64,000 bases of DNA from Mesocentrotus franciscanus (taxonomy: Eukaryota > Echinodermata > Echinoidea > Camarodonta > Strongylocentrotidae): positions 18,532,811 to 18,596,810 of the forward strand of contig CP137675.1 in assembly GCA_037976565.1 (NCBI GenBank), given 5' to 3'. Shown one piece after another: positions 1-11,020 of the stretch. Under the pieces are notes generated by a model. That model was not told where the DNA came from, searched no databases, and saw only the letters and a program-made list of their open reading frames with translations. The first letter of the stretch is position 1, and every line of letters starts with the position of its first letter. Both the position numbers and the translations under genes were made by a program.

Positions 1-351
1 AAAATAAATCAAGAGGTTGGTTGGATGTATCAGATGTAAGCGCAGATGGACGTGGTACTTTTCTAGTATTTGGGCAAGTAATACGATTCAGCCACATGAC
101 AGAAAATACGTTTAATATTGAGCTTTAATATAAAAGAGGTAATAACACCACTGCCAGATATCTTTTGATTTATATTAGACTATTTGACTCATCTTGTATT
201 CTCATCTTGGTCTTTAGAGATGCAGACGTATAAATATAATGATTTAGATTTAAAGTATATCTTGAATATAATACGAGATAGAATAGATTTCAGTTTAAAG
301 TATGGTATTTGAAGATTTATCATATTTCAATTTAAAATCTTAAACAGCATA

Positions 352-855
352 ATGATTATCACGACTCCAAAAGACATCGAAATGTCAGGTCAGAGACATC
401 GCCGGGCAAGACGTATGAACGGTCGCCGTCAACGACTTGCTCTCGGATCGGTAGTCGACCACGGAGCTGAAATCAACACGGCCCTCGACATGGCCCAACT
501 TTTCCCGTCCAGCCGTGCTTCTATTCCAGCTGATCAAAGCTTGAACATGTCAGCTCAGAGGCAGAGACGGACACAGCGAATGGTCACAAGACGTGACCGT
601 CTCAACCTGGGACCAGCGTCTGATCACGCGGTAGAAATTGCACAAGTCACCCATGACTTTTCTACCGCGTGTTCTACAGACGAAGCAGCCCTCGAAGTGG
701 GCAGCGATGAAGTTGCCTTAGAGACAACGGACATCGAGGACAAGTTTGCCAAAGACAACAAGGCTAGCTCTCTTTCCTACCTCAAAGCGCGTTTCGGACT
801 CATGCCACACAAACTGGCAACGAAAATGAGGAAGTGGTTCGACAGACGAGACTAA
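352..855 (+). CDS. Unknown 167-residue ORF with an internally repeated basic module
   Basis: Complete ORF from the first ATG after an in-frame stop. I do not recognise the family. It carries two similar modules: MSGQRHRRARRMNGRRQRLA...VDHGAEI (about residues 11-41) and MSAQRQRRTQRMVTRRDRLN...SDHAVEI (about 65-97). Both are arginine rich and then end in a DHA/DHG-xEI motif. The second half is acidic (ALEVGSDEVALETTDIEDKF) and the C-terminus is basic. There is no signal peptide or membrane segment. Base composition is much more GC-rich and codon-like than its AT-rich flanks, which supports coding. A related, broken piece lies 210 bp downstream. The upstream CAG before CATAATG could also be a splice acceptor, so this may be one exon of a larger gene. 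Confidence 0.5.
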   Translation: MIITTPKDIEMSGQRHRRARRMNGRRQRLALGSVVDHGAEINTALDMAQLFPSSRASIPADQSLNMSAQRQRRTQRMVTRRDRLNLGPASDHAVEIAQVTHDFSTACSTDEAALEVGSDEVALETTDIEDKFAKDNKASSLSYLKARFGLMPHKLATKMRKWFDRRD

Positions 856-1065
856 ATTTGTTCCATAATTTTTGTTTGTATATATGTATATAGTCTTTAT
901 TAAAATATAACCAGAAACCAAAAAAGGAAGAAATCATGGGAATCAGGAGCCTCGCTGATATACCATGAATATGGGAGGGGGAGGAAGGATGTATTTGGAC
1001 TATAAGCTTGCCGAAAACTAAGCAGACATTCTTCATCATGCAAATTTGTTTCTTTCTTTTTACAG

Positions 1066-1256
1066 CCTGGGACGAGCATCTTCTGATCACGCAGCAGAAA
1101 CTCATCCATGACTTTTCGCAAGGTTCAGCCCTCGAAATAGCCGGGGGCAACAGACTCGAAGCTGCTGATGTCGAGGCAATGTTCACCAAAGACAACAAAG
1201 CTAACCATCTTGCCTTTATACCCAAACATAGTTTTAGGCTCGTGCTGTATGAATAA
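1066..1256 (+). pseudogene. Exon-like partial copy of the 352-855 ORF
   Basis: The sequence from CCTGGGACGAGC at 1066 matches the ORF region starting at 606 (CCTGGGACCAGC), through TGATCACGC, CATGACTTTTC and the AAAGACAACAA block. Relative to the first copy it has a small frame-changing indel near the CATGACTTTT block; after this the frame HDFSQGSALEI...FTKDNKAN is open. It begins exactly after TTTCTTTTTACAG, a good splice acceptor. It may be a decayed duplicate or an alternative downstream exon of the same gene. Confidence 0.45.
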
Positions 1257-1467
1257 TGAAAACGAGAATACTAATGGAAGTATTTCGACACAAAACGAAA
1301 CAACATTTTTAAAATGAACTAACAATTTGCTTCTGCATATCTCATTTATATTCTATGAAACGAACAAAACAAAAATGTAAATAAAACCAAACCTTCTTAC
1401 TTTTGTATAAAATAATCATGGATTTGGAGACTTTTCTTTTTGTTTGTTGTTTACGAGATTATTCAAG

Positions 1468-1920
1468 TCAAACTATGATGACGGCGATGGTGATATTTAA
1501 AAAAAAAATCATGATATGATAATGATGGTATTGACAGAAGGTGATGATGATGATGATTACGATTATGGACATGTTGATGATGATCATGATGATAATAATG
1601 ATGATGAAGTTGATTTTTATAATGATGATGATGATGATGATGATGACCATAATGAATATGTTGTTCATGATGATTATGAAGATCATGAAGATGATGATGA
1701 TGAATATGATAATAATTATGAAAACATTGATGGCTATTTGGTGGAAGAATGGTAGTGATGATGGTTTGGGTGGTAGCGCATGTCAATGATAACAATACTA
1801 ATGTTGGTGCTGGTGATGATGATGATAATGGTGATGAAGATAATGATAACAAAGTTGTGATAAAAATTGATGTTAGTGACGACGTCAATAATGGTGATGA
1901 ATTGATGGTTATAGTTATGC
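1468..1920. repeat. Imperfect GAT/ATC trinucleotide repeat
   Basis: Long run of GATGAT units with interruptions, densest at 1541-1710 and again at 1814-1910. It creates open frames of poly-Asp, poly-Met or poly-His on both strands, which are by-products of the repeat. Confidence 0.9.
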
Positions 1921-2039
1921 CTAGGGCGCCGATATGGGGAACGGCAGGAAACGTTTGCACTTTATAATACAGAGTTTCAAAATTCGAGAATGTTCTCACT
2001 TTGTCGCAACGCTTCCTCACATAAAAAGAAGTACTTACG

Positions 2040-2835
2040 ACCAGGTAAAGCAATGTGAGCGAAGCAAGTGGAGCGTAAATTGGCGTGTGGTCCAGGGGCA
2101 AAGCTCCGGTGGGGGTCAAGCGGCGAAGCCCCATGAATACGGTCAGATGGGCTTATTTTGATACCTTATTTGTGATACTGGCATGCAGGTCACTAAATGG
2201 AGTGGGATCCAGGGGCGGAGCCCCCAGAAGCTCAGGGGCTTTAGGCCCTTGGTGGGGTCCAGGGGACAGAGCTCCCGGAATTAGCTCAGGGAAACATCAT
2301 GCCATTTCAGCAAAATTTGTAAATCACTGGTATCGAATTAAAAATAAACCACGTTTGAATTTTATTGGGGGCAACTGCCCCCAAGCCCCTCCCCCCATCA
2401 GTACCCTCGTGCAAGGGAGCTTAGTGAACGAGAGGGGTGAAGGTGACGGAAGTGACTACCCACTCACAGGTTTTTGAAGTGTTGTTGTATTACAAATTTA
2501 CATTCCTTAGCAAAACTATAGTATAAAAACAAGGAATAAACTTGTTTCACACTTCACTTTTCTACAATATTTACTTGTACACTTTGAAGGATATTATGCG
2601 AGGGAGTGTCGCTACCGAGTGAGAAGATTTTTGCATTTTTATTTGTCTAAAAGCTGCACTCTTGGGCCCTCCAGAGCCTAAATGTGTGTTGCAGTCTTTA
2701 GTCAGTATTTGCTATACATTTTTTTGTGGGCACTTTTTCAAATTTTCAGGGGGGTCCCCCCTAAAAAAAATTGAGGGGGGACGTGTCCCCCCCCCCCCGT
2801 CCCCGAGATCGCCGCCCCTGCTTGGCACTACAACC
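2040..2835. repeat. GC-rich dispersed repeat, probable transposon remnant
   Basis: Contrasts sharply with the AT-rich flanks. It repeats the theme GGGGTCCAGGGGCGGAGCCC several times (around 2090, 2208, 2254) with self-complementary blocks such as GGGGGCAACTGCCCCC at 2367-2382. It ends in a C run and GATCGCCGCCCCTG near 2806-2820. No protein-coding core is evident. The class is not known to me. Confidence 0.5.
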
Positions 2836-2879
2836 AAATCCTGGTCTTGGCCTTGTAGATTCTAACTGATCTTTTGTAG

Positions 2880-4600
2880 ACTATATAGAGCAAGGTCTAC
2901 TTAACTTTAGCCGTAAACTTTAAAGTCTAATACAATTTGTAGCAAGAGTCCTAGACCCCCTACAATTACAAAATTGAGGACTTACAGGGGTATACTTGTC
3001 ACATTTTTGGTAACATTTAATTCTTAGTTTTCCAGTGTCATTCGAAGGCAAGTCAAGATAATGTAGATCAGTCTATTCTCAGACAGCTATATATAGAGCC
3101 TATGCTAGAGATATTTAAGAAATTTTAGGTGACTTGTTTTGATTTATTAGTTCAACATCTTCTTTAGATGTTAAGGGTCTGAGTATTTTTTGGATTAATC
3201 TCTTAGGACCAAGGTCAATGACTTCATAGTAATAAGTATGAGCCAATTCTGCTGAGAAATGTAATTTATGGGTTTTTTAAATAAATTGTTTGTATATTTA
3301 AAGAAAATGACTCTACCCTCCCTTTTAGCAGAGCTATTACAGCACTCTCTATCAACCGATCCTGAGTATAAATGACTTAATTTTCACAGGAAACGGCGAA
3401 GGTCGAACTAGCATTTCATTGATGCATTCAATAAAGAATGTCCAGTCAGTTAAAATATGTGCTATAAATAATGTACACATTTCATTGAGATATGACAAAA
3501 TTAATACATGATCTATTTAGTTTATCAATGATCATTTAATGTATTGCTTTCCATTTTTCTTTTTCTGTTAAAGGTGTATTTTATGTCACTGTGCATCCTG
3601 CTGTGCATCCTTCACCATCATTGAATTTTCCTTGGGAGTCATCTTTTCCAACATTTTCTAGCAAGAAATCCTGTCTTTTGGAGTAGCTCAACTTATTCTT
3701 GCGACTTGAGAGTGTGAGTTTTATCTACGTGTAATCTATTCTCACATAGCCCTAGATGGGACTATCATTATAGTAACAAGATATTTGGCATCAAAAGTTG
3801 AGCTTATCCAAACAAAATATATTTCGAATGATTGATTGTGCAGTATGACAAATTTACTGTTTGGAAAAAAATGATATATTTTTGCGTATAATATAGTGAC
3901 ATCCATTTGGTAATTTGAATGTACTATTCTGGCAATTTATAAAAGAAATATATATATAAATTTTTGGTAACATTAAATTATCAAAACTATACTTATTGTT
4001 GATATCATGAAGCATATATATCTTGTTAGAAATGACAAAAGTATAACGGCTTCTACAAAACTTTGGTAGTGTGCAAAAGGTGAATTTTTAATAATTTTGA
4101 AGGTGGCCATTTAACTGTTTAATTGTTCTATTAAGCTCCAAATATTTTTCTCTTTACTTTTAGGTGCTACAATGTCAACAGATTCTTTGTCAGAAGTGGT
4201 GGAGTTCAAATTATGTTCATTAGACTATTTTAGAGTGGTGATCTGTTTATTTGGTAAGAGCAGAATGGACCGTACCGGCTCTTAACTTTCTTCTATCAAT
4301 CTAGATAAACAAACGACAATCAAATTCAGAATTGCTATAGGAGCATGAATATGTTTCTTCTTCTTCTTCTGTCAACAAGACAAGATGATTTGGAGTTCCT
4401 GGCACATCGGAGACTACTGTACATGTATATGTGTATTGTGAGGATCCTACTAAACTTTTGCCCAAGTTTCTATTTCTCACTTCAAATTTTACCATGCATA
4501 TTTCATATTTATGTGGCCGCCTGTCTTACGTTCATTACTACCATCTATTTGACTCGCCTTTCCTCATTTCTCGTTTATCTCAACTTGTCTATCTGTCTGC
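2880..4600. other. AT-rich intergenic DNA
   Basis: No convincing exon, splice-bounded ORF or structured repeat is seen. Only short chance ORFs occur. Confidence 0.6.
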
Positions 4601-4611
4601 CAGTCTGTCTG

Positions 4612-4818
4612 TCTGATTCAGCCAATTTGAAGTGCTCATATACGTACAGTGATTACAATTTTTTTTAATCGTATTTTTTTATTTATTTATTTATTTATTT
4701 ATTTTATTTTATTTTTTTTTTTTTGGGGGGCAGATTTCGTCCAAGCTTGCACCAGTCTGCTTGTCTTAATTTTCTGCTTTCTTTTTGAGATATTGGGTTA
4801 CCTTTCCTTTTAAGGTCA
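4612..4818. mobile_element. 3' half of a TTAA-type element (same family as 39903-40482)
   Basis: TCAGCCAATTTGAAGTGCTC and the following GTGATTACAA block match 40325-40368, and the end TTTTCTGCTTTCTTTT...CCTTTTAAGG matches the right end of that element. An ATTT/T-rich microsatellite (about 4663-4730) replaces the middle. Confidence 0.55.
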
Positions 4819-4867
4819 CAAGCGAACTGTGGTCACTCCACCATACTGGAGAGACCACCCGGTACAA

Positions 4868-5148
4868 AGAACCCATGACAGAACCTTTCTTTCCCTCTCT
4901 CTCTCGTCCTTCTCTTTTTTCCTCTTTCTTTCTCTCTCTCCTTTAACCCCTCCATTTCTTCACCTCTCTCTCTCTTTCTCGCGCGCGCCTTTTCTCTCTT
5001 CTCCCTTCATCCCTCCATTTGTTCACCACTTGATGGCGATTTTTCAAAATGCAACTACCGGCGAAACATCGGAATGTAAGGAAAAAAACGATGATTTTTG
5101 GTTGAAGTGAAATGCAGCTCCCCTCTCTCTCTCTCTCTCTCTCTCTCC
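4868..5148. repeat. CT-rich low-complexity tract with (CT)n
   Basis: Polypyrimidine-rich from 4868 to 5010 and a pure CT run at about 5122-5146. Confidence 0.85.
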
Positions 5149-5159
5149 GTCAAATTTAT

Positions 5160-7815
5160 AACCAAAAACATAAAATAAATATACAAAACAGATTTCCTGT
5201 ATCTTTTGACTGAGGACATTCATCTCTCAATATATTCTGTGTAGTTTACATAATCCTCCAAATCTATAAACATCCAATACCAAAAAATAGTAGTGCTACC
5301 ACAAAAAGCTGCACGAACAAGCATAAACAGCGACCAAAGCAGTATAAACAATAAATAATACCAATGAGCACGATATGGCAAGGATAAACCAAGATATACA
5401 AATCAGCACAAAATATTCTCTACGATTACAAAATAAAAGCTTTGTTGTATGCATCTAGTCTAATTTCTCCTTCGAAATCGAAAGCCCTACACTGGTCCAC
5501 ATTCCTAAAAGTATACTTTAACATTCATATCATCACAATTGACAATTTTTTTCATTTTAGGCCTATATATCTTAAATTACGATTGAATCAAAATTTATCA
5601 CCCAATCGATTTAATTCAAGTCATAACTCTTTTGCATGACTAAACCAGCATTGACTTAAACACAGTCAATTGCAACCATTGTAAACTTTGACGCAATCTA
5701 CTGAGATGAATTATTTTATATTTCTGACTTGAATTACTAATCTAGATGCAGTATACTAGCTTTTCATAATTTTTTCACATTAATTTTGTGGTAAAAATTA
5801 TCTTTATAGATGTACATAAAATAATATGAAAAGATTTTTTGTATTTATACATATTTGGGCAGTTTTGTAGGATATAAATAATACATTTTGTTAAACAATT
5901 CAAGCTGGATGTTGATTAACACATCAGATATAATGTACACCTATGAATCTTGGTGATTTGAAAAGGTGAATATTACAACATGCTTGCATATATCAGCAAA
6001 CATTTTCAAATTGCATTTCCTTTATATTGTCCATCAACGGCATATTTGGCAGCAGCAGCACTAATGAAAACATGAAAAATCATAATCCCTGATATTGCAT
6101 GCTGTAGGAGCTGCAAGGGCATTACCTCATAAACTTTCACATAGAGTTAACACCCTTGTGGTTCACCCAGATCATGATATAGCCTGTAAGATATTGAGAT
6201 TTTTATATGAACCCACCAACATGCTCAATTTGAAATCAAAAGCAGGCAGTTCAAAATTGTTTACAGAATCATGTTTCCTTTTTTTAAAATTCCCTCTAAT
6301 AGCATGCTTCTAATTTACAAATTTACCATAATGTGCAACATAAAATGATATGGCTTTGTTATGATTAACAAAGAAATAAACAAAAAAGTTACTTTGTGTA
6401 TATCGACCAAAAAATGCACTTCATTTTCTTTTACATAGAAGTAAATAAACCATGTTATTTCAAAAACATTTGTGCAAATAATGCAAACAAATATTCATAA
6501 TGATTATCACTTGAATATTCCACTATCAGTATTTTGATACAAATGTGTTTCATCAAGAAATAGTGCCATTTTTAGGCTACAAATAGGATTCAATATGGAT
6601 CAGCTTAAATATATGTAAACCAAGCAATTAAGAACATGCCACATTCTTTGCTACTCTGGCAGTTTGGTATATGATAATACTTCTGAATAAATGCTTTTTA
6701 CGATTCATTTTGTAAACAAAATATAAAAACGATTCATCCCATCTACCACAAGCATGTCTGTCTGTAGAATAATTATCGGAAAAAAGATAAGAAAGATAAA
6801 AGGCAGTTTTCAACCTTAAAACTACTATAAAAGTTCTCTTTCTATTACAATGCAAGTTAAATACTAGTCTATACTAAATATTTTGATGGATTTACAGCGG
6901 CATCTTCTGTTATCTCAGACGAGCTAGAAAATATGGTCAAAGACATTGCATTATACTTACAGCATCTAACTAAACATTTAGCATCAACACAATACCACCA
7001 ATTATTTCAAAGATGTTTCTTTGACAAAAATATGTATCATTGCATTTCTTTTTCTTCAAATTCTGTACATATTTTTTTTACAATCCAACCTATTTCCACA
7101 CTCAAAAGACGGATTATTTGCACAAAGTAACATGAGAAATGAAAAAGAATTCTCATCAAACTTCACTTGAACTGGAAATGGAAACTCCACAAAGAAAAAC
7201 AAAAACATATCACAATCTTTAAGAGTACCAGCTTGTCAGCTGTCACCAATCAATCAAAATAAATTGTCTGATATTCTGCAATGCTTCATCAAAAGTATTT
7301 ACATTAATTGCTTTGAATATCTTTAAACTAGGATTAGAATAATACACAATGATTTTCAATTTAACTTTGTAACAGCACTGTATATTGAAATGCGTTTATC
7401 ATCAATGGTAAAAAGTAACCCGATTTTTAAATCTATCATCGGGACAACTGAACATCATAATCACAAAGAAAACCGCACTAATCATATTAATATTATAGGT
7501 GGTGCTAAAAGAAAAGAGACACAATGAAAAGACATTATAGTGACAAACACTCTCATTCATTAAGTGTATCTGAGAAAAATTAAAAAACTATAGGCACAGA
7601 TTGGATGCAAAATATTGGCATGGGGAGAAGAGGGGGTTGGGGGAGAAGAGGGGGGTGGCCTGCAAGTGTTACCCTTCTAGTTGCCATGGTAACTGCAAGT
7701 GAATTGTGCCAAAATCATCCTCGGGAAAGAAATGTTACATTTTAAAGTGGCCTATTGAGTATAAGCAGGGGAGAGGATAGACAGTTAGACAAAATGTTAA
7801 TCCAGATAAACGATT
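5160..7815. other. AT-rich DNA without recognisable genes
   Basis: No exon with good splice sites or long ORF is seen. It might include far 3' sequence of the PAM transcription unit, but nothing in the sequence shows this. Confidence 0.55.
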
Positions 7816-7820
7816 TCTAG

Positions 7821-8080
7821 AGGTGTTGTGGTCTAGTGGACAAGTCACCAGATTGTAGATCACAAAGGTAAGCGGTTCATATCCTAACCTGGCACTAACT
7901 CCTTTGGCAAGACGATAATCTACATTTGCCACTCTCCACCCAGGTGTAAATGGGTACCTGATATGCTTGTGCGCTAGTTACTTTGGCCGCTTGGCTGTAA
8001 CAGGGGTATTCTAAGTGCTATGAGCGTCACTGCAAGATGGATATGAGCACTATATAAGTGGTCATTATTATCATTACTTG
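7821..8080 (+). mobile_element. tRNA-derived SINE, near full length
   Basis: The head has a pol III A box TGGTCTAGTGG (7829-7839) and B box GGTTCATATCC (7874-7884) at tRNA-like spacing. The body, TTTGGCAAGACGATAATCTA...CCACCCAGGTGTAAATGGGTACC, is shared with the other copies in this window. The tail ends in GAGCACTATATAAGTGG and an ATT-rich end. Confidence 0.8.
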
Positions 8081-8250
8081 TCCTGCCCTGTTTCATTTTC
8101 ATGTATGATTAAAAATTGGGAAGAAATAATCAAGAGCATTTTCAGTTCTTTTATTTCTCTGACAAAAGGTGATTACATTAAAAAAATTGAAAACCTCCAT
8201 TTCATTTTTCTATCTGAATGGAGGAAATAAAGCATCACTCTCCTTTCTTG

Positions 8251-8253
<3 letters not shown>

Positions 8254-8288
<35 letters not shown>
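8254..8288. repeat. (CT)n microsatellite
   Basis: Pure dinucleotide run of about 34 bp. Confidence 0.95.
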
Positions 8289-8289
8289 T

Positions 8290-9340
8290 ATGGGACAACC
8301 AATGCAATGCAAATAAATACTAACTGACAAAAAAAGAAGAAGATAATCATGCAAAATAATAATGAATTAATCCTAAAAGAAAACCTAATTGTACACACAT
8401 CATCTGGTGACAACCAAAAAGACATACACTCATATCCTTTTATACAGCGTGAATGCCCTTCTGGCTCTATATAGACAATATCCTAATTGTGTAATGAAAT
8501 CTAGTGATCTAACAAAGTTAGATGTCGGAATGACACTGTACATTAGGAATGATTAAACTAGAATGGAATTCAGTATGTCACTTCAAAATGAAAATGTCTC
8601 GCCCTTCCGAAAGCTATATATATTGCACATACATGTATTTGGTGGGACCAGCATAAGGCTGTCTAACGAATGTAAATCAAATTCAAGCACCATCATGAAG
8701 GGAACTTCTGCTCTAAAAGAGTACTACTATGTTCATAAGTGGTACCATCTAATACCAAAAATTTCTTCCCGACACTTATATTGAATAATTAAAATTATTG
8801 TTGTTGGGCCTTTTAACACTACTACCGGTATGTAAAGATTAGTTTACAATGATATGCAATGTATAACTGCTACAATTCCTGTCTAGAGCTACTACATATC
8901 TCTTAGAAAATGACTTGTATAATTAATATAGAAACAAGCATCTTATACATTACTTTTCATACAATCCATGGCATATAACCTCCTTTGTAAAGTTGACATT
9001 TGAAATGGATCACATACCTTTCAAATTTCAACTTATTACACAATTCAAACTACTATTAAATGTTTGCATATTTTACAACTGAACTCATTTCCTTGTAGCA
9101 AGTACAAAAACCTTTGAAATGAATTTCATTTTCAGTACGATATATTTCAAATTCCGCATAATAAATATAGAAAATGTACACAAGCCATACAGACTCTCCT
9201 ATAAGTAGAAGTTTTGAAAGGATTTCAGAAAGTTGAGGGCTTTGAGGATTGCTTAGAAAGACAAATTAAGCATTATCAAAATTTTTCTTCCAACTACTGT
9301 AGCCCTATAGAAAGCATGCATAAATAGTGCTGGACAGTTT
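8290..9340. other. AT-rich intergenic DNA
   Basis: Nothing supported beyond short chance ORFs. Confidence 0.55.
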
Positions 9341-9344
9341 GTAC

Positions 9345-9451
9345 TACAGTGAAACCTGCTTTAGCGACCATCTGTATATAAAGACCACCTGTCTATAAAG
9401 ACCACTTTTCTTGTCTCCCTTGAGGGGTCTTTATATACAGGTTTCACTGTA
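9345..9451. mobile_element. Small TA-flanked inverted-repeat element (mariner/pogo-like MITE)
   Basis: TACAGTGAAACCTG at 9345 and CAGGTTTCACTGTA ending at 9451 are exact inverted repeats, with TA at each outer edge as for Tc1/mariner-type target duplication. The 103-bp interior has further complementary GGTCTTTATATAC blocks, so the whole unit can fold. Confidence 0.75.
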
Positions 9452-9454
9452 CAA

Positions 9455-10368
9455 AATCTGACACCATACACTCCTCACTTTTTAAAATAATTTTTGTTAA
9501 AGATCCCACTGGAAGAAAGACAATAGGCCAGATATGTAGGAGAAAGGGACAAAGACAAACAAAATACTAGTTTCCAACCTTAAAAAAAAAATCTTATTCA
9601 TCATATGCTAATGTTTGATGGGTGGGTCCAATACTATAATATCAATTTAGTTTGATTAGATACTTTGTTAGAAATTTTAATTAGAAAAATTGTTCATAAG
9701 TTAGTAAAGAATAAAAAAAAGGAAATATATCACAATTCATTTGAAGTCAATGATTTCATAACATTTGCTGAGTACCTGTTTTGATAATATATGCAGGGCA
9801 ATGGGACTTATCAAATTACTTGTAATCTTATATCTTAAATCCATAGTTTATTAAATAATTAAAAAAGAAAAGTTTTTTAGTACTGGTATGGAGCAGAAAG
9901 TTGTTGGGTAAAAAAAGAAAAAAAGGAAGAGAAATGATGGTATTAAAAAGCAAGAGGATGCTACAGACTATAAAAAAACCACTTATGATGTTCTGTATGA
10001 ATGATTTAGCATTATACTTGGTATTCTTTTGATATTATTGTAAACTACCTGGGATATCTTTTTTCAGCCTAACTATGGAATGATGTAGAGAAGTTTAAAG
10101 ATGGAGCTCTTTGCATTCACATTCCTATATAATATATTTATATGGTCTTTTTGCATTCACTCTTCATTCACATAGCACCCTTCTGCCCCTCAGATCATCA
10201 TTTCAGATGTGCCCTTTCAGTCCTAAGCTCATAAAGTACTGTTCCAAGAGTTATACCCTAAATAGCAGGGGGAAAACCACTCAAACAAATTTGTCTTTAG
10301 GTAGCTTAGCTAAAATGAAGTGGCATGAAAAGATGCACACTGCATGCAAAATGCATACAAGTCACTGA
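9455..10368. other. AT-rich DNA downstream of PAM
   Basis: No gene seen. Confidence 0.5.
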
Positions 10369-10369
10369 T

Positions 10370-10852
10370 GTTTGTTTATTAAAAGTTTGTTGGTGTTGTT
10401 TTTTTTTAAATACATATCTGAGTAAAAGTTAAGGTAACATTAAGCCTCATCGAGATTGTATATGCATTTACCAGCTCCATATCCTAACAATGTGGTTCTA
10501 CCTCTGTGTGATAAAACCATGATTTTCAACAATTATGCAGTTTATATTCCAGATGTATCTCTTTGTGCCACTACATTTCCGCTAAGCTACCTTACTTGAA
10601 TAATGCTCTTGAATTCAAAATACATTTCCAAAAATTCCTTAACAATCATTTGTCATAAGGATCATTTTCTTGAGTACATAATAAAATAACATTTTCTTGA
10701 GTAGATACTGGTAATAAAAATGGAATAAAATCATAACTCATGTGATTGACATCACAACGTGATGAGTGCCAGAGGGTGACTCGTACCGTTGATCACATCA
10801 ACAGGCTCTCGCATCACCAAAAAAGATAGAAGAAGCACGGAAGAGGTGCGTC
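10370..10852 (-). other. Probable PAM 3' UTR
   Basis: Sequence directly after the PAM stop codon. The first AATAAA on the minus strand is at 10375-10380, which would give a 3' UTR of about 480 nt. Another AATAAA-like site lies near 9847. The choice is inference; no transcript evidence is available. Confidence 0.4.
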
Positions 10853-11020
10853 TCACAGGTTTTGCGTTCTCTTAGTGTTGTTGAGTATGCTGTATTCCTC
10901 AATGTCCGATTCCTCGCTCCATTGAGCGGCATCAGGGTCACTGTCATCGGTAGCTACCTGGCTGAAGCCGTTCCTCTTGTGGAGCAGGCTGCCCAGACTG
11001 AACTTGTCTCCTGCTGATAC
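10853..11020 (-). CDS. PAM: PAM exon 19: cytosolic tail and stop codon
   Basis: 168 nt, phase 0 in, ending in TGA. It reads [20 protein letters not shown] then [20 protein letters not shown]. The pattern LG-(x)n-RKGFS...D-rich...SEEEYS matches the PAM tail that controls trafficking in mammals, including acidic serine clusters suited to casein kinase phosphorylation. Confidence 0.92.
   Translation of the reverse strand, partial: VSAGDKFSLGSLLHKRNGFSQVATDDSDPDAAQWSEESDIEEYSILNNTKRTQNL

Noticed and set aside
1463..2134. 223-codon minus-strand ORF rich in His and Thr
   Set aside because: Most of it is the ATC/GAT repeat; the remainder is the GC-rich dispersed repeat.
7829..7884. Functional tRNA gene suggested by A and B boxes
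   Set aside because: The sequence continues into a SINE body shared with other copies and lacks a proper acceptor stem.
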